A stretch of 64,000 bases of DNA from an uncultured Shewanella sp. (GTDB lineage: Bacteria > Pseudomonadota > Gammaproteobacteria > Enterobacterales > Shewanellaceae): assembly GCF_947497935.1 (NCBI RefSeq), contig NZ_CANMIO010000019.1, positions 1 through 64,000 of the forward strand, written 5' to 3'. The notes beneath the pieces were generated by a model that was not told the DNA's origin, searched no databases, and was given only the letters and a program-made list of their open reading frames with translations. Every line of letters starts with the position of its first letter. The stretch's first letter is position 1. Made by a program: the position numbers and the translations under genes. Positions 27,378 through 35,311 of the stretch are shown here, piece by piece.

Positions 27378-29198
27378 ATGAGAAAAACAACTAAAAGCCT
27401 TATCGCCTTAAGCATAGGCTTATCATTTGCAACTCAGGCCGCAGATCAACGCTATATCATCCAAGTCGATGAGGGGCACAAGGGATTAGTCAAAGCCTTA
27501 GCGAAAAAAGTGGGTGGCGAGCTTAACCTAGATGGTAACGGCTTTATCGCAGCGACATTTTCAGGAAAAGATTTAAGCACAGTCAAAGGCTTACTTAATA
27601 ATCCACATGTGAAGCTAGTAGAAGAAGATCAACGCCGTGTGCCACTGTCGCTATACAGCGATGACATTGGCGATCCATCCGTCACCCAGTTAACACCTTA
27701 TGCCGTTTATCAATCACAAGCTGACCAGCTCACACTAAACCCCAGTGCAGGAACTAAAGTGTGTGTGATTGACTCAGGACTAGACCGCTCAAATCCCGAT
27801 TTTGTCTGGTCATCAATTACAGGTGACAGTGACTCAGGCACCGGAAACTGGGATGAACATGGTGGCCCCCATGGTACCCACGTAGCCGGTACCATAGGTG
27901 CAGCAGACAATGGCTTTGGTGTGGTTGGTATGGCACCCGGTGTTGAAATGCATATCATTAAAGTCTTCAATGCCAGTGGCTGGGGTTACTCATCTGACTT
28001 GGCCCACGCCGCGAACCTTTGTAGCGCAGCGGGTGCAAACATTATCAGCATGAGTCTAGGTGGTGGCCGAGCCAATGCGACCGAAGAAAATGCCTTTAAA
28101 ACCTTTACCTCAGACGGCGGTCTTGTGGTCGCCGCAGCAGGTAACGACGGTAATAATGTCCGTACATTCCCTGCTGGCTACACCTCGGTGATGATGGTAG
28201 GCGCAAACGATGCAGACAACAATATTGCCGCATTTTCTCAATTTCCGGCTTGTTCGACCTTTTCTACTGGGCGCGGCAAGAAGAATAAAACAGAGATTAT
28301 CGACGGCAGTTGCGTAGAGATCACCGCAGGCGGCGTCAGCACCCTATCGACATATCCACAAAGCATGGCGGTCAATTCCAACCTTGAAGCAGACGGACAA
28401 GCCCTCGCCTCATCGGCTATGGAGAACGCTGGCGAAGTGACTGGCGAGCCCTATTTTATGGGAACTGCCGAAGCAATCGACGCAAATGCCAATGGCAAAG
28501 TTTGTCTTATCGACCGAGGCAATATCTCTTTTCACGACAAGGTTAAAAACTGTGAAGCCTCGGGCGGTTTAGGCGCAGTTATCGTAAACAATGTCGATGG
28601 CATGCTATATGGAACACTGGGTGATGCCAATATCACCGACATTCCAGCAGTCGGCACCGCACTTGCCGACCGCGGCGCTCTACATGCAGCATCACAGATG
28701 ACGGTTAAAATTGCCGCCGCAGATTATGGTTTCATGAGCGGAACCTCGATGGCCACGCCAGCGATTTCAGGCATGGCAGCGCTTTTATGGTCTAACCATA
28801 GCGGCTGTACTGGTAATGATATTCGTGAGGCACTCAAAGCCACAGCATTTGATGCCGGTGAACCAGGCCGAGATGATTACTTTGGTTATGGTATCGCCAA
28901 GGTCGCCGACGCCAGCGCTTACTTAAACAACATGGGCTGTAACACCACTGCGCCGTTAGAAGATATCGAGCTCAGCGCTACAACATCATTTTCGAAAGGA
29001 AAAGATAGAGTTAGTTTGACATGGTCAGGCGCTAGCGCCACACGAGTCGATGTTTATCGCAACGGCCTTATCCAAACCACAACCAGCAATGACGGCAGCC
29101 ACGTAGACACATTACGAAATGCCTACGGCATGTACACTTACAGTGTATGTGATGCCGGCACAAACCACTGCTCTAGCAATGTAAGCGTCACCTTTTAA
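27378..29198 (+). CDS. Secreted subtilisin-like (S8) serine protease with PA domain
   Basis: 606 residues. Signal peptide (LIALSIGLSFATQA), then an inhibitor I9-type propeptide (about residues 24-88, RYIIQVDEGHKG to VKLVEEDQ), then the S8 catalytic domain with Asp132 (CVIDSGLD), His165 (HGTHVAG) and Ser457 (GTSMATP). A protease-associated (PA) domain is inserted between His and Ser, about residues 350-445 (GKVCLIDRGNISFHDKV). The C-terminal 75 residues form a fibronectin-like beta domain (KDRVSLTWSGASATRVDVYR). All catalytic residues are intact. GGAG stands eight bases before the ATG. A terminator follows 50 bases after the stop. It lies directly downstream of the propeller kinase and response regulator. 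Confidence 0.94.
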   Translation: MRKTTKSLIALSIGLSFATQAADQRYIIQVDEGHKGLVKALAKKVGGELNLDGNGFIAATFSGKDLSTVKGLLNNPHVKLVEEDQRRVPLSLYSDDIGDPSVTQLTPYAVYQSQADQLTLNPSAGTKVCVIDSGLDRSNPDFVWSSITGDSDSGTGNWDEHGGPHGTHVAGTIGAADNGFGVVGMAPGVEMHIIKVFNASGWGYSSDLAHAANLCSAAGANIISMSLGGGRANATEENAFKTFTSDGGLVVAAAGNDGNNVRTFPAGYTSVMMVGANDADNNIAAFSQFPACSTFSTGRGKKNKTEIIDGSCVEITAGGVSTLSTYPQSMAVNSNLEADGQALASSAMENAGEVTGEPYFMGTAEAIDANANGKVCLIDRGNISFHDKVKNCEASGGLGAVIVNNVDGMLYGTLGDANITDIPAVGTALADRGALHAASQMTVKIAAADYGFMSGTSMATPAISGMAALLWSNHSGCTGNDIREALKATAFDAGEPGRDDYFGYGIAKVADASAYLNNMGCNTTAPLEDIELSATTSFSKGKDRVSLTWSGASATRVDVYRNGLIQTTTSNDGSHVDTLRNAYGMYTYSVCDAGTNHCSSNVSVTF

Positions 29199-29246
29199 TT
29201 TATTTGATTGAACTTGCTAGCCGCTAACAATCAACATAAATAGCCT

Positions 29247-29272
29247 AAAAAGCCGCATTAGCGGCTTTTTTA
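29247..29272 (+). terminator. Rho-independent terminator
   Basis: AAAAAGCCGC / GCGGCTTTTTT stem with a 4-base ATTA loop, 50 bases past the subtilase stop. Symmetrical A and T runs make it active in either direction. Confidence 0.9.
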
Positions 29273-29928
29273 TTGCGCGTACCTTTATCATCACTCTCTT
29301 CAATAAAGCCCAGCACTTCGTAGTGAGAGTTGCAAATTTAGCAGAAGCCACATCTCACAATATTTTCTGCGCTCATGTGATAACTAAGAATATGATAACC
29401 AAAGGATATGCTTACCAATGGAGCTTACTCGTTTTTGGACAAAAGCTATTCACCACGGCGAATATGGTGAAGCCATGCGCTAATAAGCGAGAGCTAGGGA
29501 TAGCGAACTGGCCGTTTAACACGGATGTTAATGGAACACTGAGGACACGAAGAGAGGCAATAATTCGCAGTAAGCTCAGATGTCGCAACTTCTGTAGAAC
29601 GCTGTAAAGCCGTCCTTGGCCGCTCTGCGGTTTCATCCTTGAAATCGAAGCCCACAGTCGTACCGACATCTGAATCATCATCTTTCCGAATTAGTTCTCC
29701 CAGATGTTACAAACTCATTTGTGGACAGAAATGCGTAAGTACAAAGGGTCTAAAGCTGGGTCGTGGGATAAGAAAAAGTATGGCAATCAAATAAAGTTTA
29801 CTCTGACCCCACATATCCTAAGTACTGTAATATGGGATATTTAACTGAATCGAAGCAAAAACACCAAGTATTCCCCCCCCCCACAAGCACTTAACTATAC
29901 GCACAGACAATCCCCACGCCGCCTAAAC
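29273..29928. other. Gene-poor region at the edge of the accessory block
   Basis: 656 bases with no convincing gene. It holds a possible 21-codon frame at 29418-29483 (MELTRFWTKAIHHGEYGEAM..., AAGGA about ten bases upstream), sequence CACGAAGAGAGG typical of intergenic repeat debris, the phrase AAAGTTTACTCTGACCCC at 29797-29814 that looks like an element end, and a run of ten C at 29873-29882. I read it as decayed mobile-element sequence, without proof. Confidence 0.4.
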
Positions 29929-29957
29929 TTGATTGCGCGTTTTTAAATTGCTATCAT
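29929..29957 (+). promoter_or_regulatory. Putative sigma-70 promoter
   Basis: TTGATT (29929-29934) and TATCAT (29952-29957) separated by 17 bases, about 30 bases upstream of the start at 29987. A transcript from here would exclude an earlier in-frame GTG-type start at 29933, supporting the shorter protein. Confidence 0.55.
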
Positions 29958-29986
29958 CCTCGAAAATCAAGCGGGGATCAAAAGTA

Positions 29987-30511
29987 ATGAGCGAACATAG
30001 ACTATCAATTAGCGGTAAAAACATAAGCATTGATGAATACGTAACACCTGACTTTGCTCGAAAAATCATTGCATTATTGTATTCTGACAGTTCAGTTATA
30101 GTTGATATCCCTCAAGGCGCCGCGCAAGATCACCCAAAGGACAAAATAGAAAAAACGCCAATAGCAAAGGTTCTTACAACGAGCGATAGCAAAAGCGACT
30201 TTACTACCTTCTGTGAAAAACATGATGTACGCAGATACTGCGAAGTTGCTCTCGCAGTAGGCGTATATTTAGCGTCGAAAGGACGAGAGTCATTTGATAT
30301 CAAAGACTACCGAAAGTTATTTCTTGAACATAAAGGCTCAAACCCTACTAATGCACCTTCAAATATTGAGTGGGCTTTAAATAACAACTGGATAGCCCAA
30401 ATTGACACACAAAACTATAAAGTAACCCCTTCAGGTCGACGAGTACTAAATGAAAATTTCCCTGACTCGGTTCGGGGTTCAACTCGCGGAAAACCTAAGA
30501 AAAAAGTATAG
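29987..30511 (+). CDS. Unrecognised protein in accessory region
   Basis: 174 residues with no family I recognise. It is soluble, with no signal or membrane segment. The N-terminal part (LSISGKNISIDEYVTPDFARK) looks beta then helical. Residues about 80-160 are helical and may form a winged-helix-like fold (FDIKDYRKLFLEHKG, WALNNNWIAQIDTQNYKVTP), ending in a basic tail (STRGKPKKKV). The start ATG 29987 has GGGGA nine bases upstream and its own promoter at 29929-29957. A terminator at 30521-30545 makes it a complete single-gene unit between a decayed intergenic region and an IS remnant. A DNA-associated accessory role is possible but unproven. Confidence 0.7.
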   Translation: MSEHRLSISGKNISIDEYVTPDFARKIIALLYSDSSVIVDIPQGAAQDHPKDKIEKTPIAKVLTTSDSKSDFTTFCEKHDVRRYCEVALAVGVYLASKGRESFDIKDYRKLFLEHKGSNPTNAPSNIEWALNNNWIAQIDTQNYKVTPSGRRVLNENFPDSVRGSTRGKPKKKV

Positions 30512-30520
30512 TAATTCGTT

Positions 30521-30545
30521 AGAGGGGGAGTCCCCCCCTTTCTTA
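30521..30545 (+). terminator. Rho-independent terminator
   Basis: GC stem AGGGGG / CCCCCC with loop AGT, followed by CTTTCTT, ten bases past the stop of the unrecognised gene. Confidence 0.75.
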
Positions 30546-30661
30546 TAAGCAGCACCAGTGTATAACGCCTCAAACAAACAACAAACTCCTCTCTTCAGGC
30601 TTAATAAACCTGTACACCGATATGAGGTAAACTCTCCTTAATATAGAACGGTGTAAAAATA

Positions 30662-30937
30662 ATGAAGACTCAACCAACTTACTCAACAGAATTTAAAATT
30701 GATGTAGCTAACCTTGTTATTAATCAAGGCTATACCATTCGTGAAGCCTGTCAGGCTACCGGTGTAGGCCCAACAGCAATGAGACGTTGGGTTATCCAAC
30801 TAAAGCAAGAATTTGAAGGTATTACTCCACCTGCCAACGCTATGACTCCAGAGCAAAGGCGCATTCAAGAGCTTGAAGCTCAAATTAAGAAAATTGAATG
30901 GGAGAAAGACATCTTAAAAAAGCTACCGCTCTCTTAA
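30662..30937 (+). CDS. IS3-family transposase OrfA
   Basis: 91 residues. Helix-turn-helix of the IS3 OrfA type (STEFKIDVANLVINQGYTIREA, then ATGVGPTAMRRWV), followed by the leucine-zipper-like coiled coil (RRIQELEAQIKKIEWEKDILKK). Near the end the DNA reads TTAAAAAAG, the A-rich slippery sequence where IS3 elements shift -1 to make the OrfAB fusion. OrfA itself looks intact. The element is defective because orfB is broken. Confidence 0.85.
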   Translation: MKTQPTYSTEFKIDVANLVINQGYTIREACQATGVGPTAMRRWVIQLKQEFEGITPPANAMTPEQRRIQELEAQIKKIEWEKDILKKLPLS

Positions 30938-30962
30938 TGCAAGACAGCATCAAACGATAGCG

Positions 30963-31244
30963 TTGATTGAATCGTTATCGAGAGAGCAAAACAGTGGTAA
31001 ACCACTTTGTGACTTATTTGAAATTCCGAGAAGCAGCTATCATTATCACCTAAAACACCGTGAATTAATAAAACCAGAACGTGAGTTATTACTCAAAAAA
31101 GCGATTGATATACATAGTGATAGTCGCGGCTCTGCGGGAGCAAGAACGATAGCAGGTCAACTTAATCAACTGGGTGAAAATGTTGGCCGTTATAAGGCCG
31201 CAAGTTTAATTAGAGATGCTGGGCTTATCAGTAGCCAGCAATAA
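30963..31244 (+). pseudogene. Truncated, frameshifted IS3-family transposase OrfB
   Basis: About 93 residues matching the N-terminal part of OrfB (CDLFEIPRSSYHYHLKH, then AIDIHSDSRGSAGARTIAGQ and GRYKAASLIRDAGL) before a stop where family members continue into the DDE rve domain. After the programmed -1 shift the reading frame meets TAG at about 30958, and the OrfB frame is the other one, so a one-base indel lies between about 30938 and 30960. Both the indel and the missing 3' two-thirds mark it as non-functional. Confidence 0.85.
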
Positions 31245-31397
31245 TTACATGACACCAACAGCCGCTGAAACGGCTGTATAAATACCTATCCCCTGTTAGT
31301 GTACAGTTTTAGTTGACTACATCACTTAGTAGAGGAGCCTATATTGAACAATTCTGGCTCTCTTCGTTATTAATAGATGGTATTTCAAGTCTATTTT

Positions 31398-31721
31398 CTA
31401 TTCATTAACTGTGTTTTGTGGGAATATTCTTTTATTAAGTAATTCAGTCATCCTTAAATCACCATTAATTATCTTTTTCTTTTTTGGCCGAACTAATCCC
31501 TTAATATATTTTTCACCAATTCTTGCTATTTTTCCCGTTGCAATACCAGATACCGAGAAAACTAGTTTAACTGGTTGTCGAAATCTAGTGTGCTGTGCGC
31601 ACATATCATCACAAGTGTAATGAGAAACCATCCTCCTCTGAAGATCGCTAGTCATTCCAGTGTAATATGATCCATCACTGCATTCTAGAATATAAATCGA
31701 AAACATCTTTCTACTTTCCAT
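31398..31721 (-). CDS. GIY-YIG domain protein (UPF0213-like)
   Basis: About 107 residues from MESRK at 31721. The single domain is a GIY-YIG nuclease fold: FSIYILECSDGSYYTGMTSD supplies the IYI and YTG halves, followed by RRMVSHY. Arg and Glu candidates occur in RRM and in IGEKYIKGL. Small stand-alone proteins of this type (YhbQ/UPF0213) have been linked to DNA-structure cleavage, with limited evidence. The open frame begins at 31775, but the extra 18 hydrophobic residues precede the domain and AGGT suits ATG 31721. Codon use is A+T-rich like the helicase pair upstream on the same strand, about 400 bases away. Confidence 0.78.
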   Translation of the reverse strand: MESRKMFSIYILECSDGSYYTGMTSDLQRRMVSHYTCDDMCAQHTRFRQPVKLVFSVSGIATGKIARIGEKYIKGLVRPKKKKIINGDLRMTELLNKRIFPQNTVNE

Positions 31722-32128
31722 GAAATTACCTACAAATAAAACGTATAGCCCTAAATAAGATGCAACGTAGGACACCTGGATTTAGTTGTTAGAGCTGCTA
31801 CTTTCTAGCATTGCCCCGAATTCATTCCAGTTAGTTAACACTACTTGCTGCTATAATTTTGATAGGAAGTCAATTGATTGCCCAACAAAGCCTGCCGCTG
31901 TATTGATTCCTTAAACGCTTGCATTAACTTCAATGTGCATAGAACCATGACCATAGTTATGGTGAGCCCGAGTTTTATAGTGCTCGTTAGCTTTTTACAT
32001 TCTATCCAGAAGCGGAACAAATCCATTAAAATTGATACTGTCTTTTTTTTTACGACTCTAGGTGCAAAATCATTTTCACGTAATCGTAATTTAACGTGCC
32101 ATCCACAATAAATCTGTCAGTCGTTCGT
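31722..32128. other. Intergenic, A+T rich
   Basis: About 400 bases between the GIY-YIG gene and the helicase stop. Several short plus-strand frames are open because of base composition, but none has a ribosome-binding site or recognisable content. A run of nine T lies near 32041-32050. No terminator hairpin was seen. Confidence 0.45.
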
Positions 32129-34174
32129 CTAAGTAACACCAGCGAGTTTTGCAAGATATATCTTAGCACGTGGTGTAAGGTTAATTTTACCCTTTGGGTT
32201 TTGTATCTTAGTTATCAGCTCTCTAGCTATCACTGTATCCATTTCGAATACAAACCTTGTTGCATCAACTTCTTTTTTCGGTGTCGATGACCAGCGCTTT
32301 TTATTCCAAAACTCTAGGTTTTGATCTTTTGGCACGATTAAGTGTAAATGCTTAATTGCTCTTGTTATCGCTACATAAAATAAACGTCTTTCTTCTTTTA
32401 AATCATCATGTTTTTTGGTTGCTAAATCTCCTAACTTCGTTTGGGTTGATGATTCATTGCTTAACCCCGGATAAACTTTATCATTTAAACCTATGAGAAT
32501 AACGTTACTCCACTCTAGGCCTTTTGAACCATGCATAGTCGTTAAATGGAAGCGAACATCATCTTCTTGGTGTTCTTTAGGTACTATTAATGTAGATAAT
32601 AAATCACCTACAGTAATTTCAAAGGTATCCAAAAGCTGCTCCATAACACTAATACCCCGTAATTGGTCGTTTGACTCTCTACGTAAAATGGTTGATTCGC
32701 TTACATTTGAAAATAAATCTTTATCGTTAAAATCTCTGTATAAATCTGATGATTTATCTTCAGATTTATATGACTTATTTATCGCTTGAATGGAGTTGAA
32801 CAGTTTACAGTTAACACTCTGACTTAATATTCCTTTATCTTTTATTATCTCTAGAAACTGCTCACTATTTCTGGCTGTTTCCTCCGTTATTTCATTTAAC
32901 ATCCCTTTTGGTAATCTGAAGCCAAGTTGCTTCATAAAGTTCTTTATTAGAGGCTTAATATTCTTAATAGGAAATAGCTTTCTAAAATCGCCATCGATAG
33001 CTAAACACATTAGTAGAGTAAATAACGTAATCTCTGGTCTGGTCACTAACTTTTGTTGAGTAGTTTTCGTGTTGTAAGGCAATTTAAGTATCTTAAGGAT
33101 AATTTCAGGTGCAATTAGATCAGCATTAGATCTTGCTATTATTGCAGTAGAATAATTTGTAGAACTTTTCTCACATAGTTGAAGGAGTTCTATCAAATCC
33201 CCCCCCTGATGAATTGACACTTCTGTATCAGAATTATTAGGATGACTAATACAAAAACTACTATTTGAATCTTTGTTCTTACTAATAACGGAGTTAGCTA
33301 TATAAGCCAATTGGTGCCCATACCTAAATGTACATGAAAGGTTGAAAACAGTGCTCTTTTTAAAGTCTCTCTCAAATATCCCTTCAATGAAATCTGGACG
33401 ACTTCCACGCCACTTATAAATGCATTGGTTAACGTCTCCGACAACCATCACACTGGTGTACTCTGTAGTTAGGCTCTTAATTAGTTCATTCTGAATGTAA
33501 TTAACATCTTGATATTCATCGACTATAATATGTGTTAATTCTGGTATTGGAAATTGATTAGAACGAAGCAATTGAACAGCTTCAATCAGGGAGTCATCAA
33601 AGGTTCTTAGGTTATATTGCTCTAATAGTTCACAATACTTTCTGTAAGCACGCTTGTTGATGGCATCGACTTCTTTATAGTTTGGGTCATGCTCTAAGTC
33701 ATCAGCTGTCAAGTTTTCTAAACGCCAATTTGAAATGTTTAACTCTAACTTTTCAACTTCATTATTATCAAGGTAGCGACTTTCAATTTGCTTTCCGTAG
33801 AAATAGCACTCTCTCAATAATTCTTGGTATTTATGGTCTTCTGGCCTGACAAGTGATTTTCGTTTTATTAATTTGGATTGTTGTGCTTCCTTAATCAACT
33901 TAAGGGCATAGCTGTTAAATGTTTTTACTTCAGGCGAATTTGGTACATTATATTTTATGATTGCTACTTTTAACTTCTCTTGAAAGCTTACTTGTGCTGC
34001 TTTGTTGTACATGAGGATGAGTATATTTTCAGGTGCAATGCCTCTACTTATTAAATACTTAACGCGCATAATCAATGTGGTGGTTTTCCCACTTCCTGGA
34101 ACAGCTCTTACCAGAGCGTGACCATCGATATGCTTTACTATTTTTTGTTGTTCTAAAGTTAAGCTCTTACTCAT
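32129..34174 (-). CDS. UvrD/Rep-like SF1A DNA helicase
   Basis: 681 residues with the complete UvrD-family motif set: Walker A AVPGSGKTTT (24-33), motif Ia ILILMYNKAA, Walker B VDEYQDVN (218-225), motif III GDVNQCIYKWRGS (246-258), motif V LTTMHGSKGLEWSNVILIG and motif VI EERRLFYVAITRA. It lacks a nuclease domain of its own, but its start overlaps the stop of the CoiA-like nuclease gene by four bases, so the two are translationally coupled. The gene is visibly A+T-rich compared with host genes on either side, consistent with horizontal origin. By analogy, UvrD-like helicases paired with nucleases act in anti-phage systems and in repair. Which applies here is not shown. Confidence 0.92.
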   Translation of the reverse strand: MSKSLTLEQQKIVKHIDGHALVRAVPGSGKTTTLIMRVKYLISRGIAPENILILMYNKAAQVSFQEKLKVAIIKYNVPNSPEVKTFNSYALKLIKEAQQSKLIKRKSLVRPEDHKYQELLRECYFYGKQIESRYLDNNEVEKLELNISNWRLENLTADDLEHDPNYKEVDAINKRAYRKYCELLEQYNLRTFDDSLIEAVQLLRSNQFPIPELTHIIVDEYQDVNYIQNELIKSLTTEYTSVMVVGDVNQCIYKWRGSRPDFIEGIFERDFKKSTVFNLSCTFRYGHQLAYIANSVISKNKDSNSSFCISHPNNSDTEVSIHQGGDLIELLQLCEKSSTNYSTAIIARSNADLIAPEIILKILKLPYNTKTTQQKLVTRPEITLFTLLMCLAIDGDFRKLFPIKNIKPLIKNFMKQLGFRLPKGMLNEITEETARNSEQFLEIIKDKGILSQSVNCKLFNSIQAINKSYKSEDKSSDLYRDFNDKDLFSNVSESTILRRESNDQLRGISVMEQLLDTFEITVGDLLSTLIVPKEHQEDDVRFHLTTMHGSKGLEWSNVILIGLNDKVYPGLSNESSTQTKLGDLATKKHDDLKEERRLFYVAITRAIKHLHLIVPKDQNLEFWNKKRWSSTPKKEVDATRFVFEMDTVIARELITKIQNPKGKINLTPRAKIYLAKLAGVT

Positions 34175-35145
34175 ACTTCGACTACTTCATAATTCTTACA
34201 AACTTTAGCTTCTGTATAAGGCACAGCAGTGTTTTTTTCTAAGCAACTAATTTTTCCATCATTCCATTCAGAAATATTGATACACTTTAAACAATTAGAA
34301 AAAATATTTTGTGGGTCCATATCTCTCACTAGCGTAACTATTTTTTTAGTCTTAATACGTTTATCTAAATTCGCTGACCAACAGCTACTCTGCGAAAGAT
34401 CTTCTTCAGTCAAATGAGCAAATGACTTAACAACCTTATTTAGCCTTCCACTGGGACTCAAGGACCAAATTTCAAAGAGAAGTGTAGAATAGCGGCAGTT
34501 ATTGTGGCACTTTTGGACAGATTTGTCTTTTACACTGAAGTTATATAAGGAAATGTTTAAATCACTGAATGAAAAGTCAGACTCTTGGATATACTTAATA
34601 TCATTTTCATCCTTCACTGATATTTCAACGATTGGAACACCAGAAGCTATTTTTTCTTCCGTACATTTATGAGTAACAAAAATTTCTACATAACATAGAC
34701 GATCATTGTCTAAATTAGACAGCATGACATCTGGCGTAAAGCCGGTTCTCTTGTCGTACTTTTCTAAAGAGGCTTGACTAAATAATTTTTTAAGGTTGTA
34801 TTTGGCTTCAATAACATTTGTACAGCTAGTGCTTATATCCAGTAAGAATTTCTTCTTTCTACTTTCACAAGATATAGCTCTTTCCAAAACAAGCACTATA
34901 GGGTTGCAAGTCTCATTAAACCGACTATAGAAAGCGTTTTTTGCGGCATTGTGAAGGTAAGTTTCATAACTACATGTCGCTTGATTATGACGAAAATGAT
35001 GAATGTTTACAGAACCTTTAACGGCAACCATCTCACCACAACAACCAGGGCAAGTATATGAATCATGTTTTACAACATTTAGTATGTGGGTCAGAACACC
35101 TGCATAGTCAATCGCATAAGCATGTTGGGCAGAAGAAACTTCCAT
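34171..35145 (-). CDS. CoiA-like nuclease with zinc-ribbon
   Basis: 324 residues. N-terminal zinc-binding block CPGCCGEMVAVKG followed by HHFRH (C32, C35, H50, H53), exactly the layout of competence protein CoiA. The following region has a PD-(D/E)XK pattern: E113 in VIEAKYN, D139 in FTPDV, E154 in CYVEIFVTH. A C-terminal Cys cluster (NCLKC, then SC and VC) may bind a second metal. CoiA is a nuclease-like protein active in DNA uptake of Gram-positive bacteria; Gram-negative relatives are seldom characterised. GGAAGAG lies seven bases before the ATG at 35145. It is first in a two-gene unit with the UvrD-like helicase and strongly A+T-rich. No other competence genes lie nearby, so a role in uptake is unlikely. 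Confidence 0.82.
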   Translation of the reverse strand: MEVSSAQHAYAIDYAGVLTHILNVVKHDSYTCPGCCGEMVAVKGSVNIHHFRHNQATCSYETYLHNAAKNAFYSRFNETCNPIVLVLERAISCESRKKKFLLDISTSCTNVIEAKYNLKKLFSQASLEKYDKRTGFTPDVMLSNLDNDRLCYVEIFVTHKCTEEKIASGVPIVEISVKDENDIKYIQESDFSFSDLNISLYNFSVKDKSVQKCHNNCRYSTLLFEIWSLSPSGRLNKVVKSFAHLTEEDLSQSSCWSANLDKRIKTKKIVTLVRDMDPQNIFSNCLKCINISEWNDGKISCLEKNTAVPYTEAKVCKNYEVVEV

Positions 35146-35311
35146 TTATCACTCTTCCGAGAACTATCTATTTCTTTTGAAGCTAATCTTTTCATTAAAC
35201 ACGGTTTTTATCAACTGTGTCAGTTACTAAAAACAAATTAACCGAGGTAGCATTATTAACTAGCTCATTAAGCTATCAACCCTTAACCCACTTCCAATCA
35301 ATACCTAAAAC

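Larger units (their letters stand above)
30611..31305 (+). mobile_element. Decayed IS3-family insertion sequence
   Basis: The left end begins TGTACACCGATATGAGG (30611) and the right end reads CCCCTGTTAGTGTACA (to 31305), giving inverted ends starting TGTACAC. Inside are orfA and the first third of orfB in the IS3 arrangement. About 695 bases remain of an element normally near 1.25 kb. The DDE catalytic part of orfB is missing, so it cannot move by itself. Confidence 0.85.

Noticed and set aside
31878..32290. Short plus-strand frames downstream of the UvrD-like helicase
   Set aside because: Open only because of A+T-rich composition; they overlap each other or the helicase 3' end and lack start signals.
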